Origin: Bacteroidota bacterium
GTDB lineage: Bacteria; Bacteroidota; Bacteroidia; NS11-12g; UBA9320
Assembly (NCBI GenBank): GCA_002746305.1
Contig: NVWV01000008.1
Location: 189,353-253,352, forward strand
Reading direction: 5' to 3'
DNA: 64,000 bases
Made by a program: the position numbers and the translations under genes. Under the pieces are notes generated by a model. The model was not told where the DNA came from. It ran no database searches and worked only from the letters and a program-made list of their open reading frames with translations. Of this stretch, positions 45,340 through 55,309 are shown in pieces; position 1 is the stretch's first letter; every line of letters begins with the position of its first letter.

Positions 45340-45347
45340 TTTAATAT

Positions 45348-45515
45348 ATGTCAAATTTAACTTGTCCTAAATGCAATGAACTTACCAAGCGAGGTGGTTT
45401 TAAAGCTTGGCAAATTGCTGTAGCAATTTGCTTTTTTCCACTTGGTCTTTTAGCCTTACTTGCTGATAGAAACCCTACAAAATGCCAAAAATGTGAACAT
45501 ACCTGGCAAGCCTAG
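45348..45515 (+). CDS. Small zinc-ribbon/hydrophobic protein, BRI3-like
   Basis: 55 residues: CPKC near the N-terminus, a hydrophobic stretch (WQIAVAICFFPLGLLALLAD) and CQKCEH near the C-terminus, so the two Cys pairs could bind zinc on either side of a membrane helix or hairpin. The FFPLGLLALL core resembles the small brain-protein-I3-like family. It has a clean frame, sits 8 bp after DUF2752, and is followed by a strong terminator, all supporting a real gene. Function unknown. Confidence 0.75.
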   Translation: MSNLTCPKCNELTKRGGFKAWQIAVAICFFPLGLLALLADRNPTKCQKCEHTWQA

Positions 45516-45534
45516 GTTTCATAAAATTTATATA

Positions 45535-45569
45535 CTAAAAGAGCAATCCATTTTGGATTGCTCTTTTAG
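45535..45569. terminator. Strong bidirectional terminator
   Basis: CTAAAAGAGCAATCC-ATTTT-GGATTGCTCTTTTAG, a perfect 15-bp stem between the small zinc-ribbon gene (+) and the DUF922 gene (-). Confidence 0.92.
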
Positions 45570-45575
45570 TTTTGG

Positions 45576-46139
45576 TCAACGGCCTTGAACAATAATGTGA
45601 TACGACCTTGTTATCATTGGTTCTGTATACTCTTTTAGCTTTTCAAGCTCTATTTGAATTCTTTTTTCCCAAACTATTTGTTCATTTCTATGCAATGAAT
45701 GATGACTTTCTTCATCATAAAATGCCTGCATTATTATCAACCCCATTAAGTGCTCTTCATACAGTTCATCTAATACCTGATTATCAATATAAGTAGCTTC
45801 TAAAACTGATTTTCTCAACTTTCGAGCCCAAACTTCAGTAATGTCAAAATGTAATTGTTCATGCTCTAACAACATCTCAGTTGCCTTTTCATAGTTCACC
45901 CAAGATTCGTCTCTATCAAAAACCGCAAAAATCTCAATGTCACAACTCGTCTCTTTAATTGTATAGCTATAAGAAATCCCTGAAGCGGTAAGAGCAGCGT
46001 AATAGTCGTTCTGAGGTTTGTGACTAAAATCATTCCAATCTAAAGAGATATTCTGATTCCAGATTATCTCATTATACGAAAAACAAACTGCCGTAAATAC
46101 AAACAGTAAAACCATTATTTTCAATTCCCATCTCCTCAT
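45576..46139 (-). CDS. DUF922-family putative metalloprotease
   Basis: 187 residues with an N-terminal signal/anchor (about 5-22), the DUF922 opening WNQNISLDWNDFSHKP and a zinc-protease-like HEQLHFDI (HExxH) around residue 93, followed by a helical tail with HHSLHRNEQIVWEKRI. It is predicted to be a small secreted or membrane-anchored peptidase. The 118-bp gap upstream holds only a weak hairpin and its promoter. Confidence 0.8.
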   Translation of the reverse strand: MRRWELKIMVLLFVFTAVCFSYNEIIWNQNISLDWNDFSHKPQNDYYAALTASGISYSYTIKETSCDIEIFAVFDRDESWVNYEKATEMLLEHEQLHFDITEVWARKLRKSVLEATYIDNQVLDELYEEHLMGLIIMQAFYDEESHHSLHRNEQIVWEKRIQIELEKLKEYTEPMITRSYHIIVQGR

Positions 46140-46257
46140 ATTCTTTCATCCCTATGTCTAAATATAACGAAATAATCCCTAAAAATAGTACCAAACCTGA
46201 ATAGATGAACTATTCATGACATATGAAAAACGGAGTAATTACAGGTAAAAAGACACC

Positions 46258-47517
46258 TTACGTCTTTTGCTTCTTCTTTTTTACGCTTGGAAAAAGAATG
46301 TTATTTAATATGAGTCTATAACCTGGAGAGTTAGGATGAAGATTCAAATCGGTAGGAGGTTCACCTACCATATGCTGATAATCCTCGGGGTCATGTCCAC
46401 CATAAAATGTAAACTGGCCTTTACCCACTGTACCATGAATGTATCGTGCCTCATTTAAGCTTTTGTTCTCCCCCATTATTATCACGGTACTTTTCACTTG
46501 ATCCTTTTTAAATGCAGTAGTCTGCCCCATAAAACCTTTCACAATTCGCTCATGATTCTGAGTAAGAATAGTTGGAATCACATCCCACTTTGCACTAAAC
46601 TCGTTCAAAGCAAAAAGATCATTTGGTTCACGTACTCCTCGAGTCCTAGGATTGACATCTATGGTACTGACTTCATATGTCATAGGATTTTTTTCAACTT
46701 TAAAATCCTTAAAGGCAAATCCTTTTGAATAATCCAATTTTGATTGGGCATTGGGATCCATTGGATCTCCATCAAACATTCTTTCACAAACATCCACTCC
46801 ATCAGCTGCCATTGCAATGTCGTAACTATCTGTTGCACTGCACATTGCAAATAAAAATCCTCCTCCTACTGTAAAATCTCTGATTTTCTTTGTCACTGCC
46901 AACTTTAAATCGGACACCTTCTCAAAGCCATGTTTAGTTGCCATTGTTTCAGCTTCCTCTACCTGCTCTTTATACCAACTAGCATTTCTGTAGCTAGCCC
47001 AAAACTTACCATACTGACCGGTAAAATCCTCATGATGCAAATGCAACCAATCATAGGTTGGGAGTTTACCTTCTAGAACTTCGTCATCAAAGACTAAGTC
47101 ATACGGTATCTCTGCATATTTCAGTACCATAGTCACGGCATCATCCCATGGTTGAGCTGTTTTCGGAGAGTAAACCGCAATTTTCGGAACTTTCAAAAGC
47201 TTCACTACGTCAGCATTAACCGCTGGATTTGCAATTTCATTTTTTAAATTAGTTGCTCTAGTTTCACTTATGGTATTAAAACTTACTCCCCTAAGTAAAC
47301 ATTCCTTCTCAATGTTTTCATAATCATCCATCATAAAACTGCCTCCTTTATAATTGAGAAGCCACTCTACTTCCTCGTCTTGTGCAAGAACCCAATATGC
47401 AATTCCATATGCCTTAAGATGATTCTTTTGAGAAGCATCCATTGGTATTATTAGCTTATCAGCATACACCGATAAACACTGTATCCCAACTAAAAGTATA
47501 ACAAGTAATTTCTTCAT
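46258..47517 (-). CDS. Secreted protein usually labelled asparagine synthetase B in Bacteroidota
   Basis: 419 residues with signal peptide (about 1-19, SVYA). Contains IPMDASQKNHLKAYGIAYWVL, WLHLHHEDFTGQYGKFW, GGGFLFAMCSATDS and GKGQFTFYGGHDPEDYQHMVGEPPTDLNLHPNSPGYRLILNN. Homologues are often annotated asparagine synthetase B, but no ATP-pyrophosphatase domain or N-terminal catalytic Cys is present. The FAMCSATDS and YGGHDPE elements suggest a class I glutamine-amidotransferase-like (DUF4159-type) fold in the periplasm. Function unknown. It begins directly after the crcB stop (TAAATG). Confidence 0.7.
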   Translation of the reverse strand: MKKLLVILLVGIQCLSVYADKLIIPMDASQKNHLKAYGIAYWVLAQDEEVEWLLNYKGGSFMMDDYENIEKECLLRGVSFNTISETRATNLKNEIANPAVNADVVKLLKVPKIAVYSPKTAQPWDDAVTMVLKYAEIPYDLVFDDEVLEGKLPTYDWLHLHHEDFTGQYGKFWASYRNASWYKEQVEEAETMATKHGFEKVSDLKLAVTKKIRDFTVGGGFLFAMCSATDSYDIAMAADGVDVCERMFDGDPMDPNAQSKLDYSKGFAFKDFKVEKNPMTYEVSTIDVNPRTRGVREPNDLFALNEFSAKWDVIPTILTQNHERIVKGFMGQTTAFKKDQVKSTVIIMGENKSLNEARYIHGTVGKGQFTFYGGHDPEDYQHMVGEPPTDLNLHPNSPGYRLILNNILFPSVKKKKQKT

Positions 47518-47871
47518 TTAAATAATATTTGACACTAATTTATGCCCTAATATAACGAGAAGAATCCCTAAAACATTGCTAAGCATAACATAAGTAAAAA
47601 ACGTCTTATAATTTTTCAGTTCAAGAAGTTTAAATGCATCTAAACCAAAACTAGAAAATGTAGTAAACCCACCTAAAAATCCCATTATCAAGAGTAAACT
47701 AAGTTTAGGATGTTCCAATAAAAAGACACTCATACAGCCAATTAGTAAACATCCAACAAGATTTACCGTCAGTGTTCCGTATGGAAAACCATCAGAAGTT
47801 ATCATTCCGGTAAGCCACCATCTACTAGCTGCTCCTAATCCACCACCTAGGAAAATCCAAAGTAAATTCAT
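47518..47871 (-). CDS. crcB: Fluoride exporter CrcB/Fluc
   Basis: 117 residues, four membrane helices, with the Fluc signatures GGGLGAASRW near the start, TLTVNLVGCLLIG (pore Asn) and GFLGGFTTFSSF (Phe box and sodium-site region). Dimerises to export fluoride. It overlaps the upstream gene by ATGA, leaving no leader for a fluoride riboswitch. Confidence 0.95.
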   Translation of the reverse strand: MNLLWIFLGGGLGAASRWWLTGMITSDGFPYGTLTVNLVGCLLIGCMSVFLLEHPKLSLLLIMGFLGGFTTFSSFGLDAFKLLELKNYKTFFTYVMLSNVLGILLVILGHKLVSNII

Positions 47872-48686
47872 TCGTGGTATTGATATTTAAACAAATATTC
47901 TATTTCAAGTTTACCTTTCGGATTGTATGCTAATATATTTATTATCAATCCATTATCATCATAAAAAAATTCTTGTTTTTGATTCACAGTGTTTATACTA
48001 TTCGCTATTTGACCCTTCTGATTGTACTCATAATACGTTTGAACAAAGTATGGTTTTTCGCCGTATGTAGTAAAAGCTGTACTCAATAAAAATCCACTTT
48101 TACTAATTTCATAAGTACTTACCTGAGTCGGGACCCCATCTCCATCAGCGGATATGAGCTGGATCATTTTACCTTGCTCATTATACCTTGCCTCACTACG
48201 AGAGAACACTTTACTTCCATCCTGTAATACAGAAACGGTAAATGAACTATCCAATCGACCAGTATCATTTTTATAATACCTATTTGTAATTGTCATACTA
48301 TCATTGGTTTGATAAAAAAATGTATGGATCCCCTTAGGTTCTTTTCCAGACTCATCATAGCTATAGTTGGAAACACTGAAATCTTCATCGTCTCTTCTTG
48401 AATAGATAGTGTCTATACCCAAATCATTATAGACAAGAATGGTTTCTTCATGGTTTCGATATCCCATACATCTCATATCCACTTTATGATAGGTTACTCT
48501 TGTCAAAGTATCATATTTTTTATAGTCCAAAAGACAGGTATCTTTATTGTCTGCAAAGGCATGGACAAACTGAAACTTCTTAACTTCTGAGACTTTATTC
48601 GCACTAAGTACGGCCGTATCATTGTCCTGAGCCATCGATAAGACAGCACTGAATAATGAAAATATAATCAATCCTAAATATTTCAT
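47868..48686 (-). CDS. Secreted protein with YD-like repeats, unknown function
   Basis: 272 residues. The start at ATG 48686 overlaps the tsaD stop (ATGA), giving a signal peptide (MKYLGLIIFSLFSA ... SMAQ). The mature protein has repeated Y-N-x-x-G/K units (YNDLGIDTIYSRRDD, YSYDESGKEPKG, YNEQGKMIQLIS, YNQKGQIANSI, YDDNGLIINILAYNPKGKLE) like the MORN/YD-repeat beta-solenoids common in Bacteroidota secreted proteins. No catalytic motif. Co-transcribed with tsaD and crcB. Confidence 0.7.
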   Translation of the reverse strand: MKYLGLIIFSLFSAVLSMAQDNDTAVLSANKVSEVKKFQFVHAFADNKDTCLLDYKKYDTLTRVTYHKVDMRCMGYRNHEETILVYNDLGIDTIYSRRDDEDFSVSNYSYDESGKEPKGIHTFFYQTNDSMTITNRYYKNDTGRLDSSFTVSVLQDGSKVFSRSEARYNEQGKMIQLISADGDGVPTQVSTYEISKSGFLLSTAFTTYGEKPYFVQTYYEYNQKGQIANSINTVNQKQEFFYDDNGLIINILAYNPKGKLEIEYLFKYQYHE

Positions 48687-49702
48687 TTTCTTGTAAAGCA
48701 CACATCACTAAGTGTGCCAAATTGTTGTTTTTCTATTTTAATCTTCCCTGCAAATGCAATCATAGCAGCATTATCAGTACAGTACTCCAGCCTAGGGACG
48801 TATGCTACACCTTCATATTTTGCAGCTAACTGAGTCAATGCTTTTCTCAATTCTGAGTTGGCAGCTACTCCACCCGCTATTCCAATACCTGTAATTCCTG
48901 TTTTTATTATTGCTTCTGAAAGCTTGGACATTAAATAAGACACAATAGTATGTTGAATTGATGCACAGAGATCATTTTTATTTTCGCTAATAAAATTTTT
49001 GTCTTTACGAATCTCCTTCTGAAGAAAGTACAAAATTGATGTCTTCAGTCCAGAAAAGCTAAAATCTAGATTGCTCACTTTGGGTGTATTAAATTGATAC
49101 TTCAAAGGGTCCCCACTTTTGGATAACTCGTCAATAATTGGACCTGACGGATATGATAGACCTAACATTTTACCTGCTTTGTCAAAAGCTTCACCTGCTG
49201 CATCGTCAATTGTTCTGCCAAGAACTGTAATTTCATATCCAGAATCTACCCTAACTATCTGAGTATGACCTCCGGAGACCAGCAAACATAGAAATGGCAA
49301 TTCTGGAATATCATCATCAATAAAATGTGCTAAAACATGAGCGTCTATGTGGTCTACATTTACAAAAGGAATTTTAGTAGACAGAGCTAGCCCTTTTACA
49401 AATGAATGCCCTACTAACAAAGAACCCATAAGACCAGGCCCTTGAGTACAGGCTATAGCATCTATATTTTCTAGTTTCTGGTCTGCCTTTTTTAATGCTG
49501 ATTGTACAGTAGGGACTATATTCAACTGGTGTTTTCTACTGGCCCATTCTGGCACCACCCCTCCAAATTCTTTGTGAATATCTTGAGAGGCTACCACATT
49601 GGAACATATTTTGCCGTTACTAAGTACCGCAGCTGATGTATCGTCACAGGACGATTCTATACCAAGTATAGTGAGTTGTGAATTGTTCTTTACTACTTCC
49701 AA
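48683..49702 (-). CDS. tsaD: tRNA N6-adenosine threonylcarbamoyltransferase
   Basis: TsaD makes t6A37 in ANN-decoding tRNAs. ASKHA fold with ILGIESSCDDTSAAV at the N-terminus, metal-binding HIDAHVLAHF, LLVSGGHTQIV, DDAAGEAFDKAGKMLGLSYPSG and GIAGGVAANSELR. TTG 49702 gives 339 residues, the normal length. ATG 49750 would add a 16-residue tail unlike the family and would overlap the divergent tamB start by 13 bp, so TTG is preferred. First gene of a four-gene unit. Confidence 0.93.
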   Translation of the reverse strand: MEVVKNNSQLTILGIESSCDDTSAAVLSNGKICSNVVASQDIHKEFGGVVPEWASRKHQLNIVPTVQSALKKADQKLENIDAIACTQGPGLMGSLLVGHSFVKGLALSTKIPFVNVDHIDAHVLAHFIDDDIPELPFLCLLVSGGHTQIVRVDSGYEITVLGRTIDDAAGEAFDKAGKMLGLSYPSGPIIDELSKSGDPLKYQFNTPKVSNLDFSFSGLKTSILYFLQKEIRKDKNFISENKNDLCASIQHTIVSYLMSKLSEAIIKTGITGIGIAGGVAANSELRKALTQLAAKYEGVAYVPRLEYCTDNAAMIAFAGKIKIEKQQFGTLSDVCFTRK

Positions 49703-49737
49703 AGTATGTTTGTACTCTTTTGATAAATTGAACCAAA

Positions 49738-52700
49738 ATGGCGATGCCAAAAATAGTTAAAATACCACTGAAAATACTGGTCGTCCTTTTAGGATTGCTA
49801 ATTATTACATTGGTTATTTTTCAAACTTCATGGTTCAAAAACTATGCTGCGGATAAAGCGACTGAATATCTGAGTTCAGAACTAGGTACAGATGTATCTA
49901 TTGGTGAAATCACTTTAGACTACTTTGAAAGACTGGTGGTTACCAACTTATATATAGCAGATCAAAATTCTGACACATTAATTTATATTGAAGAACTTAA
50001 AGTTAACTATGACTTGTTCTCCTTTTCCAGTAGTCTAATTCAATTTGATGAAGTGAGTATTAATAATGCAAGTATCTACATCGGTATTCCCAAGGACTCT
50101 AACATCCTTAATATTCAATATTTAATAAACTACTTTACCCCACCAAGGTCAGGAAAAAAAGGCTCGTCACAGACCATATCATTTGACAAGGTTGAAATAA
50201 CAAATACTTCATTCCACTATTTTAACAAAAACAGTTCCCCACCAAACGACAGAGCATTTGACGAGAATAACATGTTCTTTTCCAATTTAAATGGGCATTT
50301 ACACGATTTCAAGATTATTAACGATTCCCTAAATTTTATACTCGAAAACATATCTGGAACTGAAAAGTCAGGACTAATAATAGACGAGTTAACAGCTCAT
50401 ACCATTATCAGTCCTAGTACAATGCGATTTGATAAACTTCGAATCAAAACGCCAAAAAGCCATATTGAAGATTTTCTAGAGTTTAGATATAAATCATATG
50501 CCGATTTTTCTGATTTTATTAAGGTTGTTAAGGTGAAATTCAATTTCACAGATGCTGTTGTACATACAGATGACCTAGCTTTATTTAGCAGCTCTTTAAA
50601 GAGCTATGATGAGCTTTTATCTGCAACAGGAACGATAGATGGTACTATTGCCAATCTAAGAAGCCGAGAAATTCAATTATCTGTAGGAAGTCACACTAAA
50701 TTTGCGGGGAGTGCTCGATTAATAGGATTACCAGACATATATTCAACTCAATTTGATATTAATGCAAGAAGTATAACCAGTAATGCAAATGACCTCGTTG
50801 AATTATTGAAGTTAGAACAGCCACCACAAGAATTTTTGCGTCTGGGGAAGATTTCGTATACAGGAACATTCAAGGGTCTAATTTCAGATTTTGACATTGC
50901 CGCAAGAATTAGCTCAAACATTGGGAATATTGAGACTAGATTACACTACAAGCAACTAGATAATACAGTTGCTTATAATGGAAATATTAAGAGTGACGAT
51001 TTTAATCTTAAGGAATTGCTAAATCAAAACAAACTTGGCAGTACCTCCTTCGACTTAGACTTGGATGGACAAGGTTTAACCTTAGAAAGCTTATCAACCT
51101 CACTTAATGGGCACATTGGTCATATTGACTATAACAACTATGACTATAAGAACCTAGATATAAACGGCGATGTAAAAAATCAAGTTTTTACAGGAAATTT
51201 CAACATTGTTGACCCCAATTTTGATCTTGTCTTTGACGGCAACTTTGACCTGTCATCTGATCAACCAAAAATTGCCATTAACACCAATGTAAGGAGTGTT
51301 AACCTAAAAACTTTAGGTTTAGATAGTATTGATAATATTGTCAGCTTCAATGGAGATGTTCAACTTGAAGGTAAAACCATAGATGATATTACTGGAGAAA
51401 TTTCTCTTGACAGTTTCACAATAGTTAGAGACACGCGTAATTACAAACTAAAAAATGTAAAAATTAACGCCAATAGTAAAGACAGTAACAAGCATTACTC
51501 ACTATCATCAGACCTAATAAATGTTGACTTAAATGGTCAATTCAAACTCTCTGAATTAGGTTCACTCATAACCTATATTGAACATACAGTATCACCTGAT
51601 CAATTCCAAATTCCAGTAGATAGTATTGAGAGTCAGAACATTTCGCTTACTCTTGAGATTAATGAATATCAAAGTCTATTTAAGGAGATTTTAGGAGATA
51701 TACTCTTTGACAGTGCATTCCTTAATTTTAAGTACAACCATGCAACTAGAAAAATTGAGGGTACTAGTCATATTTCAGCTTTTAAATACGACATGATGTC
51801 AACTCCATATATTGACGTTCTTGTCAAGAATGGAGGAAGATTAACTCCTGTAAATTTTGCTATTAATACAGGTGGGTTATTACAAAATGACAGTGTGTTA
51901 TTTGATAAATTAAATGCAAATGGCTTTATCAACGATGGAATTGTGCATTTTGAGACTACCTCCCAAAGGGATAGTCTTCTTGATATTATCCTTGCAGGTA
52001 AACTTACTCTTCAAAATGACAGCGTTCAGGTATTTTTTGAGAATTCCAAAGTCGACATTTACAACAAGCCGTGGATTCTTAGAAAGACCAAATTTCCAAA
52101 TATTGTTTACTCAAAGGGAATTACTGAGTTTCGATATTTTGACTTTAGAAACAGCGAAGAAATACTATTTATTGATGCCTCAGTCGGAGAAAATGCAAAT
52201 AAAATAAATGTTATTCTCACAGATTTTAAGCTAGAAAATCTAACTCCGTTTATTGCTGGGTTTGACATCAAACTCCAAGGTATTACCAATGGATATATTG
52301 ACGTCTCTGATAGAGAAGGGTTCCCCATTATTGAAGCTGATTTAACAGTAGATGATCTTCAACTTGACGACGACACACTTGGCACATTAATTCTGAATAG
52401 TATAAGTAAAGATGACCTTTTAGCTGTCGCAATAGATGGTAGCATTACAGGAGGGCTACTAAACGACATGAAAATTCTTGGAGACATTGATTTTACGGAT
52501 CAAGTTTCTCCGTTAAACCTTAAACTCAGTACAGAACATAGTAGCATAAAGCCTTTTGAAAAATTCCTGCAAGGTTTAGCATCTAATGTAACAGGCTTCT
52601 CAACGACGGATATTAAGATCACTGGCCCATTGACAAGTCCACAACTTCATGGCATTATGGAGCTAGACAGTCTAGATTTTCTAGTGGACTATCTCCAAAC

Positions 52701-54114
52701 CAAGTATCAGGGCCAAGCTACAATATCTATTGATTATAATTCATTTGAAATTACCCGTGCTACTCTATATGACAGATTTGGTCAACAGGGACAAGTTAAA
52801 GGATCTGTATCTCATTCCAACTTCAAAGACTTTAAATTCAACATCAACATTGACAATCTTGACAATTTTGAGATTATGAATACTTCAAGGAATGACAATG
52901 AACTTTTTTATGGAACTGCTTTTGTAGATGGAAACATGCGAGTATTGGGTCCAATGGATGACATCTTACTCCAAATTAATGCCAAGAGTAGAAAGGGGAC
53001 ACAAATCAAAATACCTTTGGACAACGCTGAAGCTGGAGGCAAGTTAAGTTATGTTGAGTTTGTAAACCTTAAACTAGACAACAATCAACTTAATAAATCA
53101 TTTAAATCGACGGCAGGAGTTAGAATGGATTTCAACTTTGAAATCACAAATGATGCAAGCATTACTCTAATATTTGATGAACTTTTAGGCGATAAAATTG
53201 AGGCAGCGGGCCATGGAAATTTGCGTATGGAGATCAACACTTATGGAGATTTTAATATGTATGGAGGGTTAACTATTGATCGTGGTAGTTACTTATTTAC
53301 GGCACTCGATCTTATCAATAAATATTTCACCGTAAAACAAGGAGGAACCCTATTTTGGGATGGAAATCCATACAATGCTAAAATAAACCTAGAAGCTATA
53401 AAACGTGAATACCCTATCCCTCTATCCCTTGTAAAAGGAAGTGTTACCGAGGCAGAAGAATCTCTTTACGAAGCGGCAATACCTGTTGACTGCTACCTTA
53501 AACTTACAGGACTATTATTTAATCCTGAAGTATCTTTCGACTTAGACTTCCCTTCTCAAAGTAGTTTAGGGGGCAATGCTAATAGTTCCCTAAACACTGT
53601 TATTGAAAGGGTAAAACTTGATCCGGAGGAAGTAAATAGGCAAGTTTTTGCTTTGCTTGTTTTGGGTACTTTTATACCTCCTAGTTTTTCATCTGGAAGT
53701 GTGGAAAATCCTATGGCCAATACCGGTCTTAATAGCCTTAGTGATTTTGCTAGTAGCCAATTAAATAATTGGCTAGGACAACTGGACACCCGATTTCAGG
53801 TAGGTGTAGATTATCAAAACTCTTACGAAAGCAATGCAGAACTTATCGTAACATTAAGAAGAAAATTTCTCGATGATCGTCTTGAGGTATCGGGTTCTGT
53901 AGACGCCGTTGCCCAAGGATCTAGACCCTATGATATCAGTATAAAATACGATATAAACGAAGATGGCAATCTAAAAATAAGAGGGTTTCAAAAACAAGCA
54001 AATGACCCTACTCTCGGAAATATTAATAATGTTACAACAACGGGTGTTGGACTTTTCTATCGTTATCAGTTTGATAAATTTAGAATAAGAAAGAAGAAAA
54101 TTAAACCAGAATAA
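49738..54114 (+). CDS. TamB-domain translocation/assembly module protein
   Basis: 1458 residues: one N-terminal membrane helix (about 10-30), an AsmA/TamB beginning (WFKNYAADKATEYLSSELGTDVSIGEITLDYF), a very long periplasmic beta-taco region of repeated amphipathic strands, and the C-terminal TamB (DUF490) domain (GGLTIDRGSYLFTALDLINKYFTVKQGGTLFWDGNPYNAKINLEA ... DISIKYDINEDGNLKIRGF). TamB-like proteins bridge the inner and outer membranes for barrel assembly or phospholipid transport. Divergent from tsaD; convergent with the NHL lipoprotein gene at 1 bp. Confidence 0.92.
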   Translation: MAMPKIVKIPLKILVVLLGLLIITLVIFQTSWFKNYAADKATEYLSSELGTDVSIGEITLDYFERLVVTNLYIADQNSDTLIYIEELKVNYDLFSFSSSLIQFDEVSINNASIYIGIPKDSNILNIQYLINYFTPPRSGKKGSSQTISFDKVEITNTSFHYFNKNSSPPNDRAFDENNMFFSNLNGHLHDFKIINDSLNFILENISGTEKSGLIIDELTAHTIISPSTMRFDKLRIKTPKSHIEDFLEFRYKSYADFSDFIKVVKVKFNFTDAVVHTDDLALFSSSLKSYDELLSATGTIDGTIANLRSREIQLSVGSHTKFAGSARLIGLPDIYSTQFDINARSITSNANDLVELLKLEQPPQEFLRLGKISYTGTFKGLISDFDIAARISSNIGNIETRLHYKQLDNTVAYNGNIKSDDFNLKELLNQNKLGSTSFDLDLDGQGLTLESLSTSLNGHIGHIDYNNYDYKNLDINGDVKNQVFTGNFNIVDPNFDLVFDGNFDLSSDQPKIAINTNVRSVNLKTLGLDSIDNIVSFNGDVQLEGKTIDDITGEISLDSFTIVRDTRNYKLKNVKINANSKDSNKHYSLSSDLINVDLNGQFKLSELGSLITYIEHTVSPDQFQIPVDSIESQNISLTLEINEYQSLFKEILGDILFDSAFLNFKYNHATRKIEGTSHISAFKYDMMSTPYIDVLVKNGGRLTPVNFAINTGGLLQNDSVLFDKLNANGFINDGIVHFETTSQRDSLLDIILAGKLTLQNDSVQVFFENSKVDIYNKPWILRKTKFPNIVYSKGITEFRYFDFRNSEEILFIDASVGENANKINVILTDFKLENLTPFIAGFDIKLQGITNGYIDVSDREGFPIIEADLTVDDLQLDDDTLGTLILNSISKDDLLAVAIDGSITGGLLNDMKILGDIDFTDQVSPLNLKLSTEHSSIKPFEKFLQGLASNVTGFSTTDIKITGPLTSPQLHGIMELDSLDFLVDYLQTKYQGQATISIDYNSFEITRATLYDRFGQQGQVKGSVSHSNFKDFKFNINIDNLDNFEIMNTSRNDNELFYGTAFVDGNMRVLGPMDDILLQINAKSRKGTQIKIPLDNAEAGGKLSYVEFVNLKLDNNQLNKSFKSTAGVRMDFNFEITNDASITLIFDELLGDKIEAAGHGNLRMEINTYGDFNMYGGLTIDRGSYLFTALDLINKYFTVKQGGTLFWDGNPYNAKINLEAIKREYPIPLSLVKGSVTEAEESLYEAAIPVDCYLKLTGLLFNPEVSFDLDFPSQSSLGGNANSSLNTVIERVKLDPEEVNRQVFALLVLGTFIPPSFSSGSVENPMANTGLNSLSDFASSQLNNWLGQLDTRFQVGVDYQNSYESNAELIVTLRRKFLDDRLEVSGSVDAVAQGSRPYDISIKYDINEDGNLKIRGFQKQANDPTLGNINNVTTTGVGLFYRYQFDKFRIRKKKIKPE

Positions 54115-54115
54115 G

Positions 54116-55309
54116 TTATTCGAAATCTGTTGTTAGTTTAAAACGAAGTACACGACTATTTCCGGTATCACAAATCCAAACAACCCTATTTTTATAAGCC
54201 ACTGCACTAGGTGCATTAAACTGAGAAAGACCCTCTCCTCTTCCTCCAAAACTAGCTAATTGATACTTCGTACTAGCAGCACCTGCAGGCGGTTTTACTC
54301 CTTCTAAACCTGTTACCGTAAATTGATAGAAAGAGTCTTTGGCTTGGTCTATAACAAATATATAATTGGTTCCATCTCCCGTAACCAATGTAGAAACCGG
54401 TCGCTCAAACTTATCTGGTGAGGTAAGATTACCATCAGATACTGTTCTATCATTCTCAAACAGAATCCTTGGTTCATAATTAGCCCCAAAGTCTGTTTCG
54501 ACATAGTCGATAATTTGCACCTTTATAGACGTATTTTCAGCTATAGATGTATAGACAAAATGATCTGGACCGAAAGCTGAAATCTGTGGTGGTTGTATGA
54601 AACTTGAAATCCCTATTGGCTTCTTGAAATAATCTCTAAATAAACCATTGGGAGTATTAACACTAACGGGTGTTAAGTACGTTCCATCTCGACCAAATAA
54701 AAGTATTGCATCATCTGGACCTCCAAATTTTTGAGGATTATTATCATTGCCACTTCGGGTAACATAAAATCTGTTGTCTTGCAGAATGGTTATTTTATTG
54801 AATTTTACATCTGCATCACTCGCAGAAAATGTTGACTTAAAATAAAACGGATGGGTAATGGTATCAATCACTTTTGCGTACTGCAATCCAAAATCAGCAC
54901 CTGGTCCGTGCATATCAATTTTATAGATACATGTTACATCAAATGTTTGACCTGCAACTTCAGTCTCTATTTCTCCTATTGCAAGCAAATCTAAAGTTCT
55001 ATTTTGAGCGATTGCTCGGACTCCTTTTAATGTAAAGCGTCCTAATTCTCTACCACTTTCATCCAAAGAAATTATTTCTTCGGTAGCCTCATCAACCACA
55101 TAAATCAACTCATCAAAACCCGCTATTATATCAACTGGGCTTACAAAAGATTTCAAAGCTGGTTGCACTGGTACATAAGCTACTTCTCTTGGAGAATATT
55201 CTGGAACTTCAATAAAATCAGTACTGGTTTTCTTTCCAAAGAAGCCCTCACATGAAGACAAAAGAACTATTGTAACCAGTAAACTTATATCTTTAAATCC
55301 AAGTTTCAT
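54116..55309 (-). CDS. NHL-like beta-propeller lipoprotein
   Basis: 397 residues with lipobox LLSSC (Cys20) and a six-bladed-propeller-like body: SPVDIIAGFDELIYVVDEATEEIISLDESG, ALDLLAIGE-type strands, and a final blade GGRGEGLSQFNAPSAVAYKNRVVWICDTGNSRVLRFKL typical of NHL repeats. Probably a periplasmic or surface lipoprotein. Its start follows the stop of the PorV/PorQ-like gene without a gap (TAAATG), implying joint function. Confidence 0.82.
   Translation of the reverse strand: MKLGFKDISLLVTIVLLSSCEGFFGKKTSTDFIEVPEYSPREVAYVPVQPALKSFVSPVDIIAGFDELIYVVDEATEEIISLDESGRELGRFTLKGVRAIAQNRTLDLLAIGEIETEVAGQTFDVTCIYKIDMHGPGADFGLQYAKVIDTITHPFYFKSTFSASDADVKFNKITILQDNRFYVTRSGNDNNPQKFGGPDDAILLFGRDGTYLTPVSVNTPNGLFRDYFKKPIGISSFIQPPQISAFGPDHFVYTSIAENTSIKVQIIDYVETDFGANYEPRILFENDRTVSDGNLTSPDKFERPVSTLVTGDGTNYIFVIDQAKDSFYQFTVTGLEGVKPPAGAASTKYQLASFGGRGEGLSQFNAPSAVAYKNRVVWICDTGNSRVLRFKLTTDFE

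Noticed and set aside
47868..48686. Search for a fluoride riboswitch upstream of crcB
   Set aside because: crcB overlaps the preceding gene by 4 bp inside an operon, so there is no leader to hold one.
49702..49750. ATG 49750 as the tsaD start
   Set aside because: It adds an N-terminal tail not seen in TsaD, overlaps the divergent tamB start and exceeds normal length; TTG 49702 gives 339 residues.
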